Source of the DNA: Monosporascus cannonballus
Taxonomy: Eukaryota > Ascomycota > Sordariomycetes > Xylariales
NCBI GenBank assembly: GCA_004154925.1
Contig: QJNS01000002.1
Span: forward strand, 310,001 to 374,000
DNA: 64,000 nucleotides
Reading direction: 5' to 3'
Under the pieces are notes generated by a model. That model did no database searches. It worked only from the letters and a program-made list of their open reading frames with translations, and was not told the DNA's origin. Position 1 is the first letter of the stretch. Each line of letters opens with the position of its first letter. Position numbers and translations under genes: made by a program. Positions 24,961-36,081 of the stretch are shown piece after piece.

Positions 24961-26802
24961 ACGTACTCTACAATCATGTCGTTGACATAATCGAATCGCG
25001 CGCTTTTGACCACGTCTTATTTAGCTTTAATTATTTATATTCAAAAACCACTAACATAAAACCCTGTAAAAAAAAAGTCTTAACTATATAAACCAAAAAA
25101 CAAGCTCCAAAACTGAATTATGCAAACTTAATACTATATATCGCTTTCTTTAATTTATTTAAAAAAACCGATAAATAATAAACTTACTCAACGCGATATT
25201 CTCTCTAACATGTAAAACCCAAAACCGACTAAAAAGAAATCGATTATTAAGTAAATTCTTAACGTAAATACGTAAATATTTCTTATTCCGCTTTAATATA
25301 TTAAAATATAGAAAATTTACTACCAACTTAACGCGTTACGATACGTATTAAGATTAATTAAGCGTTAAACTTTGTTAAACTGTAATGAAAACTTAAACCG
25401 CGCTTAAATCGAAAAATCGATTGTGAAGAAATGTTATACGAAAATTAAAAAATATTTCCTAAGTATTTCGAATTTGTGCAAGTTATATTTACGAAATACG
25501 AAATTGTAAAAAAGAATATTTATAAAAATAATAAAACCAGATTTCAAATAAACCTTTTCATAGTATCGGATATAATAATTATAAATACTAAAAATCGTAG
25601 AAACCTTAAAAAAGCGCAATAAGAAAAAAAGAAATAAGTAATAGTTATATAGATTATTAATTCGTAAAGTTAGACCGTATTGGTATATATTATTTTACCG
25701 TTAAGAATGTATTTTTGTTTTTAGTTTCAAGGAAGCTTATTATTACCAGGTTAACAACTTTACACAAATTATAATAGCTGTAGTACAAAAAAATTAAATT
25801 TAAAATAAATTTATTATTTCAACAAACATATTTAAATTTATATTAAAAATTAAAATGTTTCCTTATTTTAATAGTTACCAAAGTTGTTATTCGATAAACC
25901 TCGAAAAATATGCCGTAAATTACAGCATTATTATATTCTATGTACCCTTTTCTTTTTTCTATTATTTTTAACTTTTCGACGTATTTTGTTTTTTTGGTAT
26001 TAAAACGCGCTTATACACTTTATATCGAGAATTTAATACGGCGTTATTTTATCTATATCTTAAAAAAACCTTGTTCTTAATTTTTTTCAATCAATTAAAA
26101 ATTGTTACAATGTTTCATAATATTAAATCTGTTTTTCGAAAAGCTGAATTTATGTTATTCAATTTAACAACGTCCTTTTTCAACTAGAATTACTTCCAGC
26201 TGATTTACGCTAACCGTTTTTCCATCTGTTTCTTTTAGTTCTATTGTTTTTTTTATTTACTAAAACTTTTTAAAATTTTCGAAAAGAAAACTACAAAAGA
26301 CTACAAAAAAATCAAAAAACGTTGTTTATAAAGAAAAATTAAAAAATCACCAAAAGAGCTCGTCAAAAAATAGTTAAATCGCTTAATCTTTAATAATAAA
26401 CTAATTTAATATTTTTATACGAATAACTTTTTTTTAAAAAAAGAATTGCTCAGTAACGCAAGATAAATTATATGCTTAGCAAAGATTTAAAAATTAAAAA
26501 AAACACTTCCAAAAAGATTGCTATATAAAAAATGAGTTTTATAAGCCGAAATGAAAGAAAGTAATACAAAATCTCAACTAATAATGCCTTAAAATAATCG
26601 TTGTAAAAAGTTTAACAGAAAAAACAAAAATGTACCGTTTACACTAAGCTAGAACATAATACGCGTATTTAAAAAAAAAGCTATAAATATATCTAGCGAA
26701 AAAAAATTACCATTAATTCAAGTGTATAATTATAAAATATAAGAAAGCGGACAACTTAATTAGCAACTCGATTATATAACTTCTTATATAATTAAAAGCC
26801 GT
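24961..26802 (+). mobile_element. pogo/Fot1-type DNA transposon, copy 3, inserted in repeat D
   Basis: It starts ACGTACTCTACAATC after a TA at 24,959-24,960 and ends near 26,802 where repeat D resumes, giving about 1,842 bp. This agrees with the 1,831 and 1,866 bp of copies 4 and 1. It aligns with copy 4 from the transposase start onward. The left terminal repeat is clear; the right one is heavily altered and placed by alignment, to within a few bases. Confidence 0.75.
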
Positions 26803-27085
26803 TTTAAAATTATACGTATATTTATTTTGTTTTATTTTGTTAAAATCTTTTACTGTTATTTTCGAATTTATAAAACGCTTTAAAATGTTATATAAGAACA
26901 TATAAAACGAACCCAAAAAAACAGAACTTGCTATTAGGCCTTGTTTTTGAGGTTCGTGTATTTTTGTGGGTACCTTTCTAATTAGGCTAGCGCTGTACCT
27001 AAAGTTACGGCTTTTTTTCAAAGCTTGAGCTACAGCTGCGCTGTAAGCGCGACCCAACCTCAAAAATGGGGCATGATTTTGGTGA
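26803..27085 (+). repeat. repeat D, copy 1, right segment
   Basis: It aligns with about 40,340-40,640. The last part (26,930-27,085) is not RIP-altered while its partner is. An inverted repeat of about 20 bp lies inside (GGCCTTGTTTTTGAGGTTCG at 26,937 and its counterpart at 27,052-27,072), matched by one at the same place in copy 2. D may be the end of a DNA transposon or hold a MITE; no transposase is seen. Confidence 0.65.
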
Positions 27086-28643
27086 GGTAAGTGCTAGCCA
27101 CTCTATTTGAATAGCCGCTTTTTTCAACCTCAGTCTGCCTCGCATGAACTTTGGACACTTCGTACATGGCTGCATCGTACTTGATGTCGGGCTTGTCTGT
27201 AGGACTTGGAGGTTGTGGGCTCTTTTATGGCCTCGTAGCATTTTAACTAGGTCTCAAGGGAGAAATATTATCGGCCCAGTGAGAAAAACTAACGGTAAAC
27301 AACCGGAGGGCTGAATTCATGTCACCCTAGTCTCACGAACGCCGTACTCGGGCAGCAGTAATTACATGTTGGTCGTGTTTGAGCGGCGTGCATCGGTGTC
27401 TGCTTCTAGCCATCGGGCGTGAAATGGGGTGTGGATAGCCTGATGACCAGTTAGACAGACTGGAGGGGAATGCTGTGTGCGACCAACAATTCCATTGCGA
27501 GTTGGTTTCAGGTTCTTGCCACAGTATTTAACACTATGGTTGCAGCGGCGCTACGTGTGACAAATGATGAAACTATGTACCTAGATAGACTAGTAGACAA
27601 GGTTACGGCACTGGTTTGGGAGGTATTACATTTGACTGTATGTTTCGGATCATTAAGATTGTATAAGAGACATAGCTGCAGAAGTCAGTTACTACGTACC
27701 TAGGTAAACGACCATGACCGGGAGGAAATAAAGTAAGAGCGGGGCAATGAAGTCTTAGGTAATATCCTGGCATGCAACTGCAAGTAGGCAGTATTAAGTG
27801 CAACTGAGGAAAGCCTGCTGCGTCACAACCCTGCTTCTACTACAACCTCTTCAAAGGTATGTTCTTGGGGGATCGCAGAAACGGTGAACCAGGCGAGCCG
27901 TGTCCTGAAATGCATCATTTACAAGTACCTAGGGTAGTATTGAATACAGCCGATAAAAGTCTGCCCCCGTCAGATTCTTTTCCTGCTTCAAATATGTTCT
28001 GAAAAAGTTGCAGAAGCGGGGAAATGGTTTCAGGTGATACAATCCTAAATGGCAACCTTAGAAATACCTGGTTAGTATTGAATGGAACTGACGAAAGCAG
28101 GTGTCTGTGATAATCTTTGGGGACTCCGCTACATTTTTGGTGTCAATGGTTGTTTTCGCCGTGAAGTTTGGACTGAAGAAGCGGCCCGCTTCAAGCAGGC
28201 ACGTGGAACCAACAGTAACACATTCTGCAACCATGTCATACAACAGGATGGATCACATGGAGTTAAACGAATTCCAGACGGTACCTCAGCTCCCGAGCAA
28301 TGTATATAGCCACGCAAGTCACTTTTTTGCATTTGATGGCCTAGGCTTGCAAGAGCTGCTTTCCAGCCAACGCATTGAGTCTGAAGTATCGAGTGAAGCC
28401 GAAGGCCGCATTTTGGTGGCTGTAAAACTGCTATAGTTTGGTGTTGAAGTTCAAGGGTTAATGGTATTAGGAGGACAGCCAGGACAGGGTGGCCACGTTA
28501 TGCCTCAGACACCAAGAAAGAACGTTCCATTCCGACATACTAGCTACTATGTAGGTACAAAAGCGAGCGTCGAAGATGTAAGATCATGTGAGCCCTGCGT
28601 TACTCTGTTCAACTCCGCCCCAGGTACCGCACCTACGCCCCAG
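27086..28643. other. clean island, non-coding as far as I can tell
   Basis: Base composition is balanced and there is no RIP signature. Several short frames are open on both strands (for example 27,470-27,703 and 28,101-28,436 plus, 28,129-28,332 minus), but none shows a domain, signal peptide or splice-supported extension. It holds three diverged tandem units starting AGTATT at 27,790, 27,936 and 28,074. TACCTAG words recur, as is common in ascomycete spacer DNA. It reads as intergenic DNA next to the gene at 28,644. Confidence 0.55.
27790..28200 (+). repeat. diverged tandem units of about 140 bp
   Basis: Three units begin AGTATTAAGTGCAACTGA, AGTATTGAATACAGCCGA and AGTATTGAATGGAACTGA at 27,790, 27,936 and 28,074. 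The first two share further words: CCTGCTTC, TATGTTCT, GCAGAA and GGTGA. The changes are not RIP-like, so this is old, ordinary drift. Confidence 0.4.
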
Positions 28644-29120
28644 TCACTTTGGCATGTTCACAACTTCCCCGGTCTCCAGCAGGTACGGGGTATGGTATCC
28701 TAGGGAAACCAAGGCTTTGGAAGTGTCAACCCAGTCGTCTCGATCCTTGACCGCTGCCTGCCAGTCTGGGTCCGACAAGACTTTGTTGATGGCTTGTAGA
28801 TCAGGGATCGTGTATTCGAGGACACAGTCAAAGTCAGCGAAGTCCCAGCTAGGTCGGAACTTTCCCATCTCCTCCTTCAATGCGCCATTGAGAGCAGCCG
28901 GCGTAACGAACTAGATATCAAACGACGTAAGTAAGCATCGTAGGGAGTTCAAACTTCACTCGAAAGCACTCACGAGCGAATATCCAAGGATGCCATGCTT
29001 CTTGAAGATGGGCATGGCAACTGGGAGGTGATCCTCGGTTATCCACTTAATGAATGCCTCATGTGTGTGTTGCTGCTTGCGATAGTGGGTGACTGTGTAT
29101 TTTAAAGGCTGGCCAGCCAT
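28644..29120 (-). CDS. EthD-domain protein, two exons, intact
   Basis: Exon 1 is 29,120-28,974 (49 codons), the intron 28,973-28,911 (63 nt, GTGAGT to CTAG, with CTTAC upstream as a possible branch site), exon 2 28,910-28,644 with stop TGA. The join is in phase 0 and gives 137 residues, near the usual size of single-domain EthD proteins. Typical landmarks: an N-terminal helix with EAFIKWITEDHLPVAMPIFKK (family FxxYWxxxHxP.....KK), HGILGYS, then FADFDCVLEYTIPDL, DPDWQAAVKDRDDWVD and a C-terminal GEVVNMPK. EthD folds are dimeric alpha/beta barrels; in fungi they include small decarboxylase/dehydratase-type enzymes of polyketide pathways, but no such cluster is visible here. The start lies in CATCACGATGG with no upstream in-frame ATG before stops. 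No signal peptide. Function beyond the fold is not known. Confidence 0.88.
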
Positions 29121-29654
29121 CGTGATGATATCGTGTTTCGTGATAAATAACGTGATGTCGTAATATTTAAGAAGAGTTTTGTGGTTGTTATATGGGGAAA
29201 AGTTAGCGGTACAGGTTGCTTCCCTTTCTACTTAATCTAGGTACTTGAATTAAACTTCGTGTTACTTGCTTAAAAGCGGAGAGCCCTAGATCGGAATTCT
29301 GGTAGAGACCTCGTAAAGTTAACCATATTCGGACTTAAAAAATTGATAATCAATTTGAAAAATGTTTCGAACCGGTATATATATTAGCTTTTTAGATTTT
29401 TGCTATTATTATTAATATTTGAGTTTATTTAATTTCGTTTTTAAAGAACTGCACTATTTGTACATTAGTTATTTATATGGGAACTAGATATTTCTTATAC
29501 CGGCTGATTGATTTAATTAATTTCTAAATCAAACCGTACGATTCATATAAGTAGTAAGATCATAGAAAATTAAGCAATAAAACGTAATAGCAATTACGTT
29601 TGGTAATAACAAATAATAAAGCTAACGTGTTTATAAATATAACAACGTATTTGT
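29121..29654. other. upstream region of the EthD gene grading into AT-rich DNA
   Basis: Normal composition lasts to about 29,330, then RIP-type sequence begins. A TATA-like word (CATATAA on the minus strand, 29,188-29,194) lies about 70 nt before the ATG and may be the promoter. Nothing else is recognised up to 29,654. Confidence 0.4.
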
Positions 29655-29681
29655 GATGATATGCACAGCTAGTCCTTATAA

Positions 29682-30082
29682 TGTGACGGCTAGGCGGTTT
29701 AACTAACTATTAAACCTTAGTCGTACGGGTTTATGTTAGCAGAAGTATCGTAGGACTTTGTAGCAATAAGATAACTTAGTTACGTTTCTTAATACTAAGG
29801 GCGTAAAAGCGGATTGTAAACGATTGGTATTAATAAGTATTATAAACTAAAATTATTTAAATTATGAAAATAATAAACGTATATACCAGATTTTCGTTTG
29901 CTGGATTATTACTATTAAGTTGGCGATCCGACTTATTGGCTTATTACGAATAAGTTGGTAATTCGGCTTACTGGCTTACCATCAATAAATTAGGAATTTA
30001 TTACGTGATTTGCCTTACCGCGTATTTGTGGTTAGGTTATAATAGACCGTTTTTGGAAACCGTGGTTCGTTAGGTTATGATA
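29682..30082 (-). repeat. 3' LTR of C (401 bp)
   Basis: The plus strand starts TGTGACGGCTAGGCGG, the reverse of the CCGTCACA end of family B, and stops at TTATGATA (family TGTCATGG start, RIP-altered). It carries about 44 bp near 29,875 absent from the 5' LTR. Confidence 0.88.
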
Positions 30083-30097
30083 CGATCTCCCCTTTTT
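30083..30097 (-). promoter_or_regulatory. polypurine tract of C
   Basis: Read on the minus strand this is AAAAAGGGGAGATCG, directly abutting the 3' LTR. B2 has the RIP-altered equivalent AAAAAAGAAGATCG before its 3' LTR at 58,221. This is where plus-strand DNA synthesis of the retroelement is primed. Confidence 0.75.
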
Positions 30098-30659
30098 ACA
30101 AATTTTGCTCTTAAAAATCTTTTTTTCGGTAAACTTCCTACATTTATTTAATATGTTTTTCGGTATATTTAAGCGTCGTTCTCGTAAATCCGCATAGCGA
30201 CCTACTTTGGCTCATTTAATTAAACTTAACGGTTTTGTCGTAATATTTTATTTTTTTTATTCCGCCTAGCCGTTTGATTGCCAAATAATAAACGGGGTTT
30301 TTCGTTGTAAAGAATGTGTTTGCCGAGGCCGTTCGTACGATGGAATAAGAATTCTTATTTTTATGATTAATCGTTATATTGCGAAGTCGAAAAAGTTAAA
30401 ATGGAAAAATTCATGGCCGAAAAATCTTTGTTTGAAATTTGGGCGTATTTTTTTTCGTATACGTTATTAACTTTAGCATTATTAATTTCAAATCGTTAAA
30501 TTTGTAAATTGTATTCTTTAGTTTTTGAACGATGTTAATAATCTTGCGTCGTTAAAATTAAAGTTTGTAATCGAGATATACGTTTTGGATACAAGTAAAC
30601 GTTATTAATTGGAATACGGCAAATTAAGGGTTTTTTTGGATTTTATGAACTGGAATGCC

Positions 30660-30880
30660 ATTATTTTAGGTAATTCCGTCGTTATTAGTGAATGTTTTTT
30701 AATAAGCGCTAAACATTAATAAAGTTTTCAGCGAGTTTCTAGGTATTTTCGGAATCCGGATATTTTTTCTCTTTAATTAAGTACTAGGTAAGTCCGTTTT
30801 ATTTTCGCATATCGAAAATGTTGTTACTTTATATATTAAATCGTTTTTTATTTCTATATTATTTTATGCCAGATATACCT
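30660..30880 (-). pseudogene. C chromodomain, degraded
   Basis: The minus-strand frame reads IFDMRK, then YLIK followed by KKYPDSENT, then KLAENFINV and RLLKNIH. This fits a chromodomain (EVEKILDxR...YLIKWKGY.DSENTWEP..NL.NA..LL). Tryptophan positions are stops. Just before it, near 30,985-31,100, RPNKKLDFKYIGPYKIIEKI is the usual linker between integrase and chromodomain and is well kept. Confidence 0.82.
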
Positions 30881-31249
30881 TAATAATATCGGTTATTAAT
30901 ACGAATAAAAAAACATAAAATATTAAATTAAATTAAATTTTTAATAGACATTCCAATTAATAATTATTTTCTGAGATTTTCTCGATGATTTTGTATGGAC
31001 CGATATATTTGAAATCAAGTTTTTTGTTGGGTCGGTATATTTAAATATTTTTTGTAATAAGGAAAATTAATTTTTTTTTTGAAAATTAATTTTTTCAACC
31101 TTTTTTGATTATAGTATTTGCTTATTCAGTTACGAACGAATTTTAATTTTATCTTTATTTTTTAATACATTTATCATAATTGTTTTAGCGTAAAAATTAT
31201 TTTAACATTAAATCAATCGTTACCGCGTATTTTTCTATAGGTTTTAGCT

Positions 31250-32190
31250 ATAAAACCGTAATTTACGTTGGTTAAAATATTTTAATGCTTTTATAGTATT
31301 TCAATGTTATAAATTAATTACGCAAATAGTAATGTTTTGTATTTCATTATTTTATTCGTAATTAATATAATATCGTAAATAAATTTTTAAAACTTTTTTA
31401 TTCGTCTTATTTATTTATTTATTTAAGATTTAAATACGTTAAATAAATTGTGATTTACAGCAATTTATGTTGTAAGGCCTTATTAAAATTTGGAGGCGAA
31501 TGCCGATGTTTTATTTAAAATAATATGTATTAGTAATCCGTAAATACTGAAAATATATTTCAAAAAAATGTATATTATTTGTTCGGCGTATATATCCTTA
31601 TAATATAATAGGAAATAAAAAAACTTTAAAAATCGATTCATAATACCGAAAATGTTATCGTAATATATTTCCGTACCCACATTTTTTGACGCAAAAAGTC
31701 TGGTAATACGATGGAATATAATTAAATATTATGGTCGTTTTGCGATTAATAATAATTGTAATTTTCCGTATGGTTTATATTATCGTATTTCTATTTTCGT
31801 ATAAACATTATATTGTTATAAAAACTTTTGTATCGTTAATTTTATTTTAGCAAAAGAATATATGTATTAAAGTTGTTCTAAAGTTTTATGGATCCCTGGA
31901 TATCTATATAGCTAATATTCGTATACTTTTTATATTAAATTCTTCTAGTATTTTTCTAGCATTTATATCTTATTCGTTTTTTGGTTTTTTGGGAAACCGT
32001 TATTATATTACTTGATTCTTTACTATATATCGAAAGGTACCGCCCGCATTATCGTAATTTGTTATAGGCGTATATATCTTTGTGTAATAATATCGAAAAT
32101 TATATAGCTGATTTTAACCAATTTTTCTTCGAGGTCGAGTTATTTACCTACGATATCCGCTTTATTATTTTTAAGCCTTGTACGTAAATA
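31250..32190 (-). pseudogene. C integrase, degraded
   Basis: It covers the zinc-binding N-terminus (about 31,850-32,190, shared with 1-343) and the catalytic core. A 65-codon open stretch (31,483-31,680) reads YYDNIFGIMNRFLKFFYF, then AEQIIYIFLK, then IYGLLIHIILNKTSAFASKF. These align with family YDSILVVVDRFTKYAHF, AELF and the IVSDRDxxFTSKF block. LFNVFKSQ-type text follows at the STAFHPQ box. Catalytic acids are lost: family D of VDRF is N. Confidence 0.85.
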
Positions 32191-32579
32191 ATAACGAAAT
32201 CGAATTTCGCCAATTCTTCTACGTATTTTAATTATTATTTTGTAAGTTTGTTAATTATAATATATCGGGTAAAATTTTGAAATTCGTATAAAACTTAATT
32301 TGGTACAAATTTCCTTTTAAGTAATACCTAAATTTTGGAAATGCCATCATAACAGCTATAAATTCCAGATTTAAAATACCGTAATTAAGTTCGATTTTTT
32401 TTAACTTATACGAAAAAAATATATTAAGGTATAATTTACCTTAATTAATTTGTTATTCAATTAATATATTTAACGCTTAATATAAAGTATTGGTTTTTAA
32501 TTTAACGAACTAGTTTAAATCGTATATAATTAATATTATCTTGCTAATAATCGCAGTTTTAAAATCTTAAAATATTTTT

Positions 32580-33280
32580 TCCGTATTTGGCGTCCATTTA
32601 AACTTTTCTTTTCGCAAGGTTTATTAAGGGTATTATTATTTTACTAATGTTTCGAATAAATTTCCTGTAATAATTATTAAATACCAAAAATACCAAAAAT
32701 ACCTAAACTTTTTTTTAAATTATTATTGATTTTTTTAATTTGTAATTATAGCAATTTTTGGAGTTTATCCTAATATGTCCTAAGGTAATAATATGTCGCA
32801 AAAAATTCCTTTTTTATATATAAAACTAATTATTTTTGAGTTAATTAACAACTTTATATTTTATATGATTTAAAAAACTTTATAAACGTATTTTACATCT
32901 TTTTGGGGTTGTTAAAAAATAGAATGTGATCAAAATAACATATACCAAAAATATTAAAGTATTTCCATGATATATATTTTACTATCCGTTAGAAAATTAC
33001 TGATAAATTCATAAATCTTATTAATATAATTAAATATTTAAACAATCCGTATATCGTTTTAAACGTTATTTTTTATTTAAAATTTTTTTAATTCTAATAT
33101 AGATGTATCAGTTTTTAAGATCGAATACTATAAAATATTCAGCTTCGTAAAATCGATGATATATTTTTAGAATTAAAAATAATAATAGTCGACTTTTTAT
33201 AATCATATTGTTGAAACATCGATACTTAACTATATATCGCAAATTTCCGTTTTATTTGAATACTAAAAATATTAGATATT
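32580..33280 (-). pseudogene. C reverse transcriptase, degraded
   Basis: Minus-strand order: NGNLRYIVKYRCFNNMIIK near 33,250-33,200 (family NGxLRxCVDYRxLN), EYFIVFDLKN near 33,120, YIRIKKI next, VYVILITF near 32,930 (position of the catalytic YLDDILI, both Asp lost), and NNYYRKFIRNISK near 32,680-32,640. Spacing between the first and last block (about 570 nt) equals that in B2. Confidence 0.82.
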
Positions 33281-33399
33281 TTACTAATAATTTCAAAAGG
33301 TAAATTTCTCCTTTTTATAACCGATTTTCTAAGCATTTTTTGAAAATACGTAATTCGTTTTTGTTTAGGTTATAGCTAAGGTAAAACTTCGTCAAAAAT

Positions 33400-36079
33400 A
33401 CTTTTTTAAAAATTATTTTATGATCCTATGCATTTTATTTTAATAGATTTATATCAAACTTCCTCCCAAAAGGTTTGTCGTATTTATCATATTATAGTAA
33501 TATATTAATTAGATTTTTTAACTTTTGTTGCGGTTTATATTTTAAATGGTTATTTAATTATTTTAGTTTCGCTTTAATAGTAATAATAATACGTTATATC
33601 TTCGTTTAATATACGTTTCTTTATATTTGATCGTTTTAGGTAATAAGATATTTATCATATTTTTATACCTGCATTTATTATTATTAGGAATTAAATATTA
33701 AGATTTTAATTTTATTAATTTATTAATAAGAAATAAACGAAACTTAAACTCGCTAGTTTTTCCGTTAATTAAAATTCCGTATTAAAATATATATAGTAAT
33801 CTTGAAATTATATTGTAATTCTTAAATAAAACGATATCTAAATTTATTATTTAATATCGCCATAAAATAAAAATCTCAAGGCATTAATTTTACGTATAAT
33901 ATTTCCCTTAGCGCAGGTATATTCCTATTATTCGGTATTCATTAATACATAAAAATTTACCCTATATCTCCATAATTATTTAAATTTGTAAAATATATTT
34001 AATACAATATAATTCCCGCCCAAAATTCCGTATTTCATTATTACGATATATTAATATATTTCAATTCGTATATTTATATAATTAGATTATTCACGGCTTT
34101 TATTATTACGTTTAAATGTTTTCGTAAAAGCATTTTTTAATTTCTTTTAAATATTATTATTTTATGGGTTTTTATAAGCACTTTTTTTATCTTTTATTCC
34201 AATTTATCGAACTTTCTTTATATTTTTTCGTTTAACTCGTTAAATTACCATATTTATTATTATTGCCGGCATATTATTCTTTCGAATTATATTAATTATT
34301 TTCGAATTTGTTATAATTCTTTGTTTTATCAAATAAATTATTTTTTATAATTACGATTGTATCCTATTATATATCGTCCTAATTATTATCTCAAAAATCT
34401 TTTATAAAGTAACGAATTTGTTTTAATAATTTCTTATAAGGATTTATAATAAATACCAATTAAAAATAAAGATACACTATAATATTTTGGTAATATATTT
34501 CTATTATATGCTAAATTAACTTCATTTATTTAATATTATATGATGACTAAGAATAAAAAGGCTTTTTTTACGTACATTTTTCTTTTTCGGGCCAGCCTTT
34601 TATTTCGATGAATTACTAAATTTTTCCAGGCCTATAAATCGAAATTATGGATATTATTACTTATTATCTTTATTATTTTCGGTACAATTTAGAGAAGCGA
34701 ATTTTTCATAATATATACGAGTAATTCGTCGGGAACTATATTATTTTCTTTCATAATAAAGAGATCTTCGTTATTAAGAATATATGGTATAGATTTTACC
34801 ATATCGGTTAAACGTTCCGGCATAAACTTTTGCATTTGATTCTAGTATTTGCATAATCATCCTTATAATACTTTTTATTATGTTTGTATTATTTATTAAG
34901 GTAATTATCTGGTTTTTTTTTGTTATTAGATGTTTCGCTATAAGGAACCTAATATATATTTAAGCTAAATTATGCCAATAGATTTAGTTTTATCTTTTTG
35001 ACTGTTTTAAATTAAGTTTTAAATATAGGTTTTTAATTATTTTAATAAAGTTTCTTAAATGCCTTATACTATATTACCTTATATCCCGTTTTTTATAAAT
35101 ATAATATTTAATCTGGGTCCAAACTTTCTTATAAGCAATTCTTAATTCCATAAATATTAGTTTTATGCCGTAAAAGATATTATTAAAGCGAAAAATATTA
35201 ATATTATCCATATATCTGGGTTTGCCATTATTATTTTCTTTAATAACTTTAACACGCCAAATATATTATCCATCATCAATTTTAACTATTATCATTATAT
35301 AATCCGACAAATAATAAGGCCGATTAAGTTTAAAAAATTCATTATGTATTTTTTAAGCCCTTAAAAATCTTAATTATTAATACTTTTTATTTCCGAATTT
35401 AATTTAATCCTTGATTAAATTAACGTATTACCGCAATCATTAAATTTATATTTTGGTTTTAATTTCTTCATTTAATATTCCGGAAACATATATTAACATT
35501 TACTTAAATTATTTATAATCGTTATAAATTCATATTATGTTTAAGATTCGCTTTTGGATTACTAGAATATTGTATTTTTTTAAATCGTCTGATTACGAAT
35601 TCAATGTATATAATCAACATAATTAATTAAATAAGAAAATGTCCGAAATATATTAGATATTAAGTTGAAAATCCTTATAGTTTAATTAAAATTCTAGTGA
35701 AAAATACTGGTTCAAAAAATTTAAAAATTTATTCTAGTTCCTTGGTGGAATTTAGGTAAACAACTTGGCTTATTTAAAAAAAACTTCTCGGTTTTAGGAA
35801 CTTTTCTTTTTTTCTTAAACTTTTTATAGGCGGCTTGAAAAAACGTCGTTAAATTATTGTCATTTTTTTGGGTTAAAAAATGCGTTCATTTATAACATCC
35901 AGTCGTCGAAAAGCTTTTTTGCAAAAAAAGAGGTTTTTCTTTTTTCTTTTCAAATTCCATTTAAATATCCGGGTAATTGAGAGCTTGGTAAATAAATTAA
36001 TCGGGCTGCTTATTAATAAACATAATATCGAAGACATTACTTAAACTCTGACGATATTATTAAATAAAAACTTATAATA
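33400..36079 (-). pseudogene. C gag and protease region, degraded
   Basis: This lies between the 5' LTR/leader and RT. The leader (36,079 downward) reads like that of B2: GTTTTTATTTAATAATATCG against GTTTTTGTTTAGTAATATCG. No zinc knuckle or protease site could be picked out; frames are short. Confidence 0.6.
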
Positions 36080-36081
36080 TA

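Noticed and set aside
28101..28436. 111-codon plus-strand frame in the clean island
   Set aside because: No recognisable domain; overlapping frames are open on both strands, and no splice sites extend it into anything familiar.
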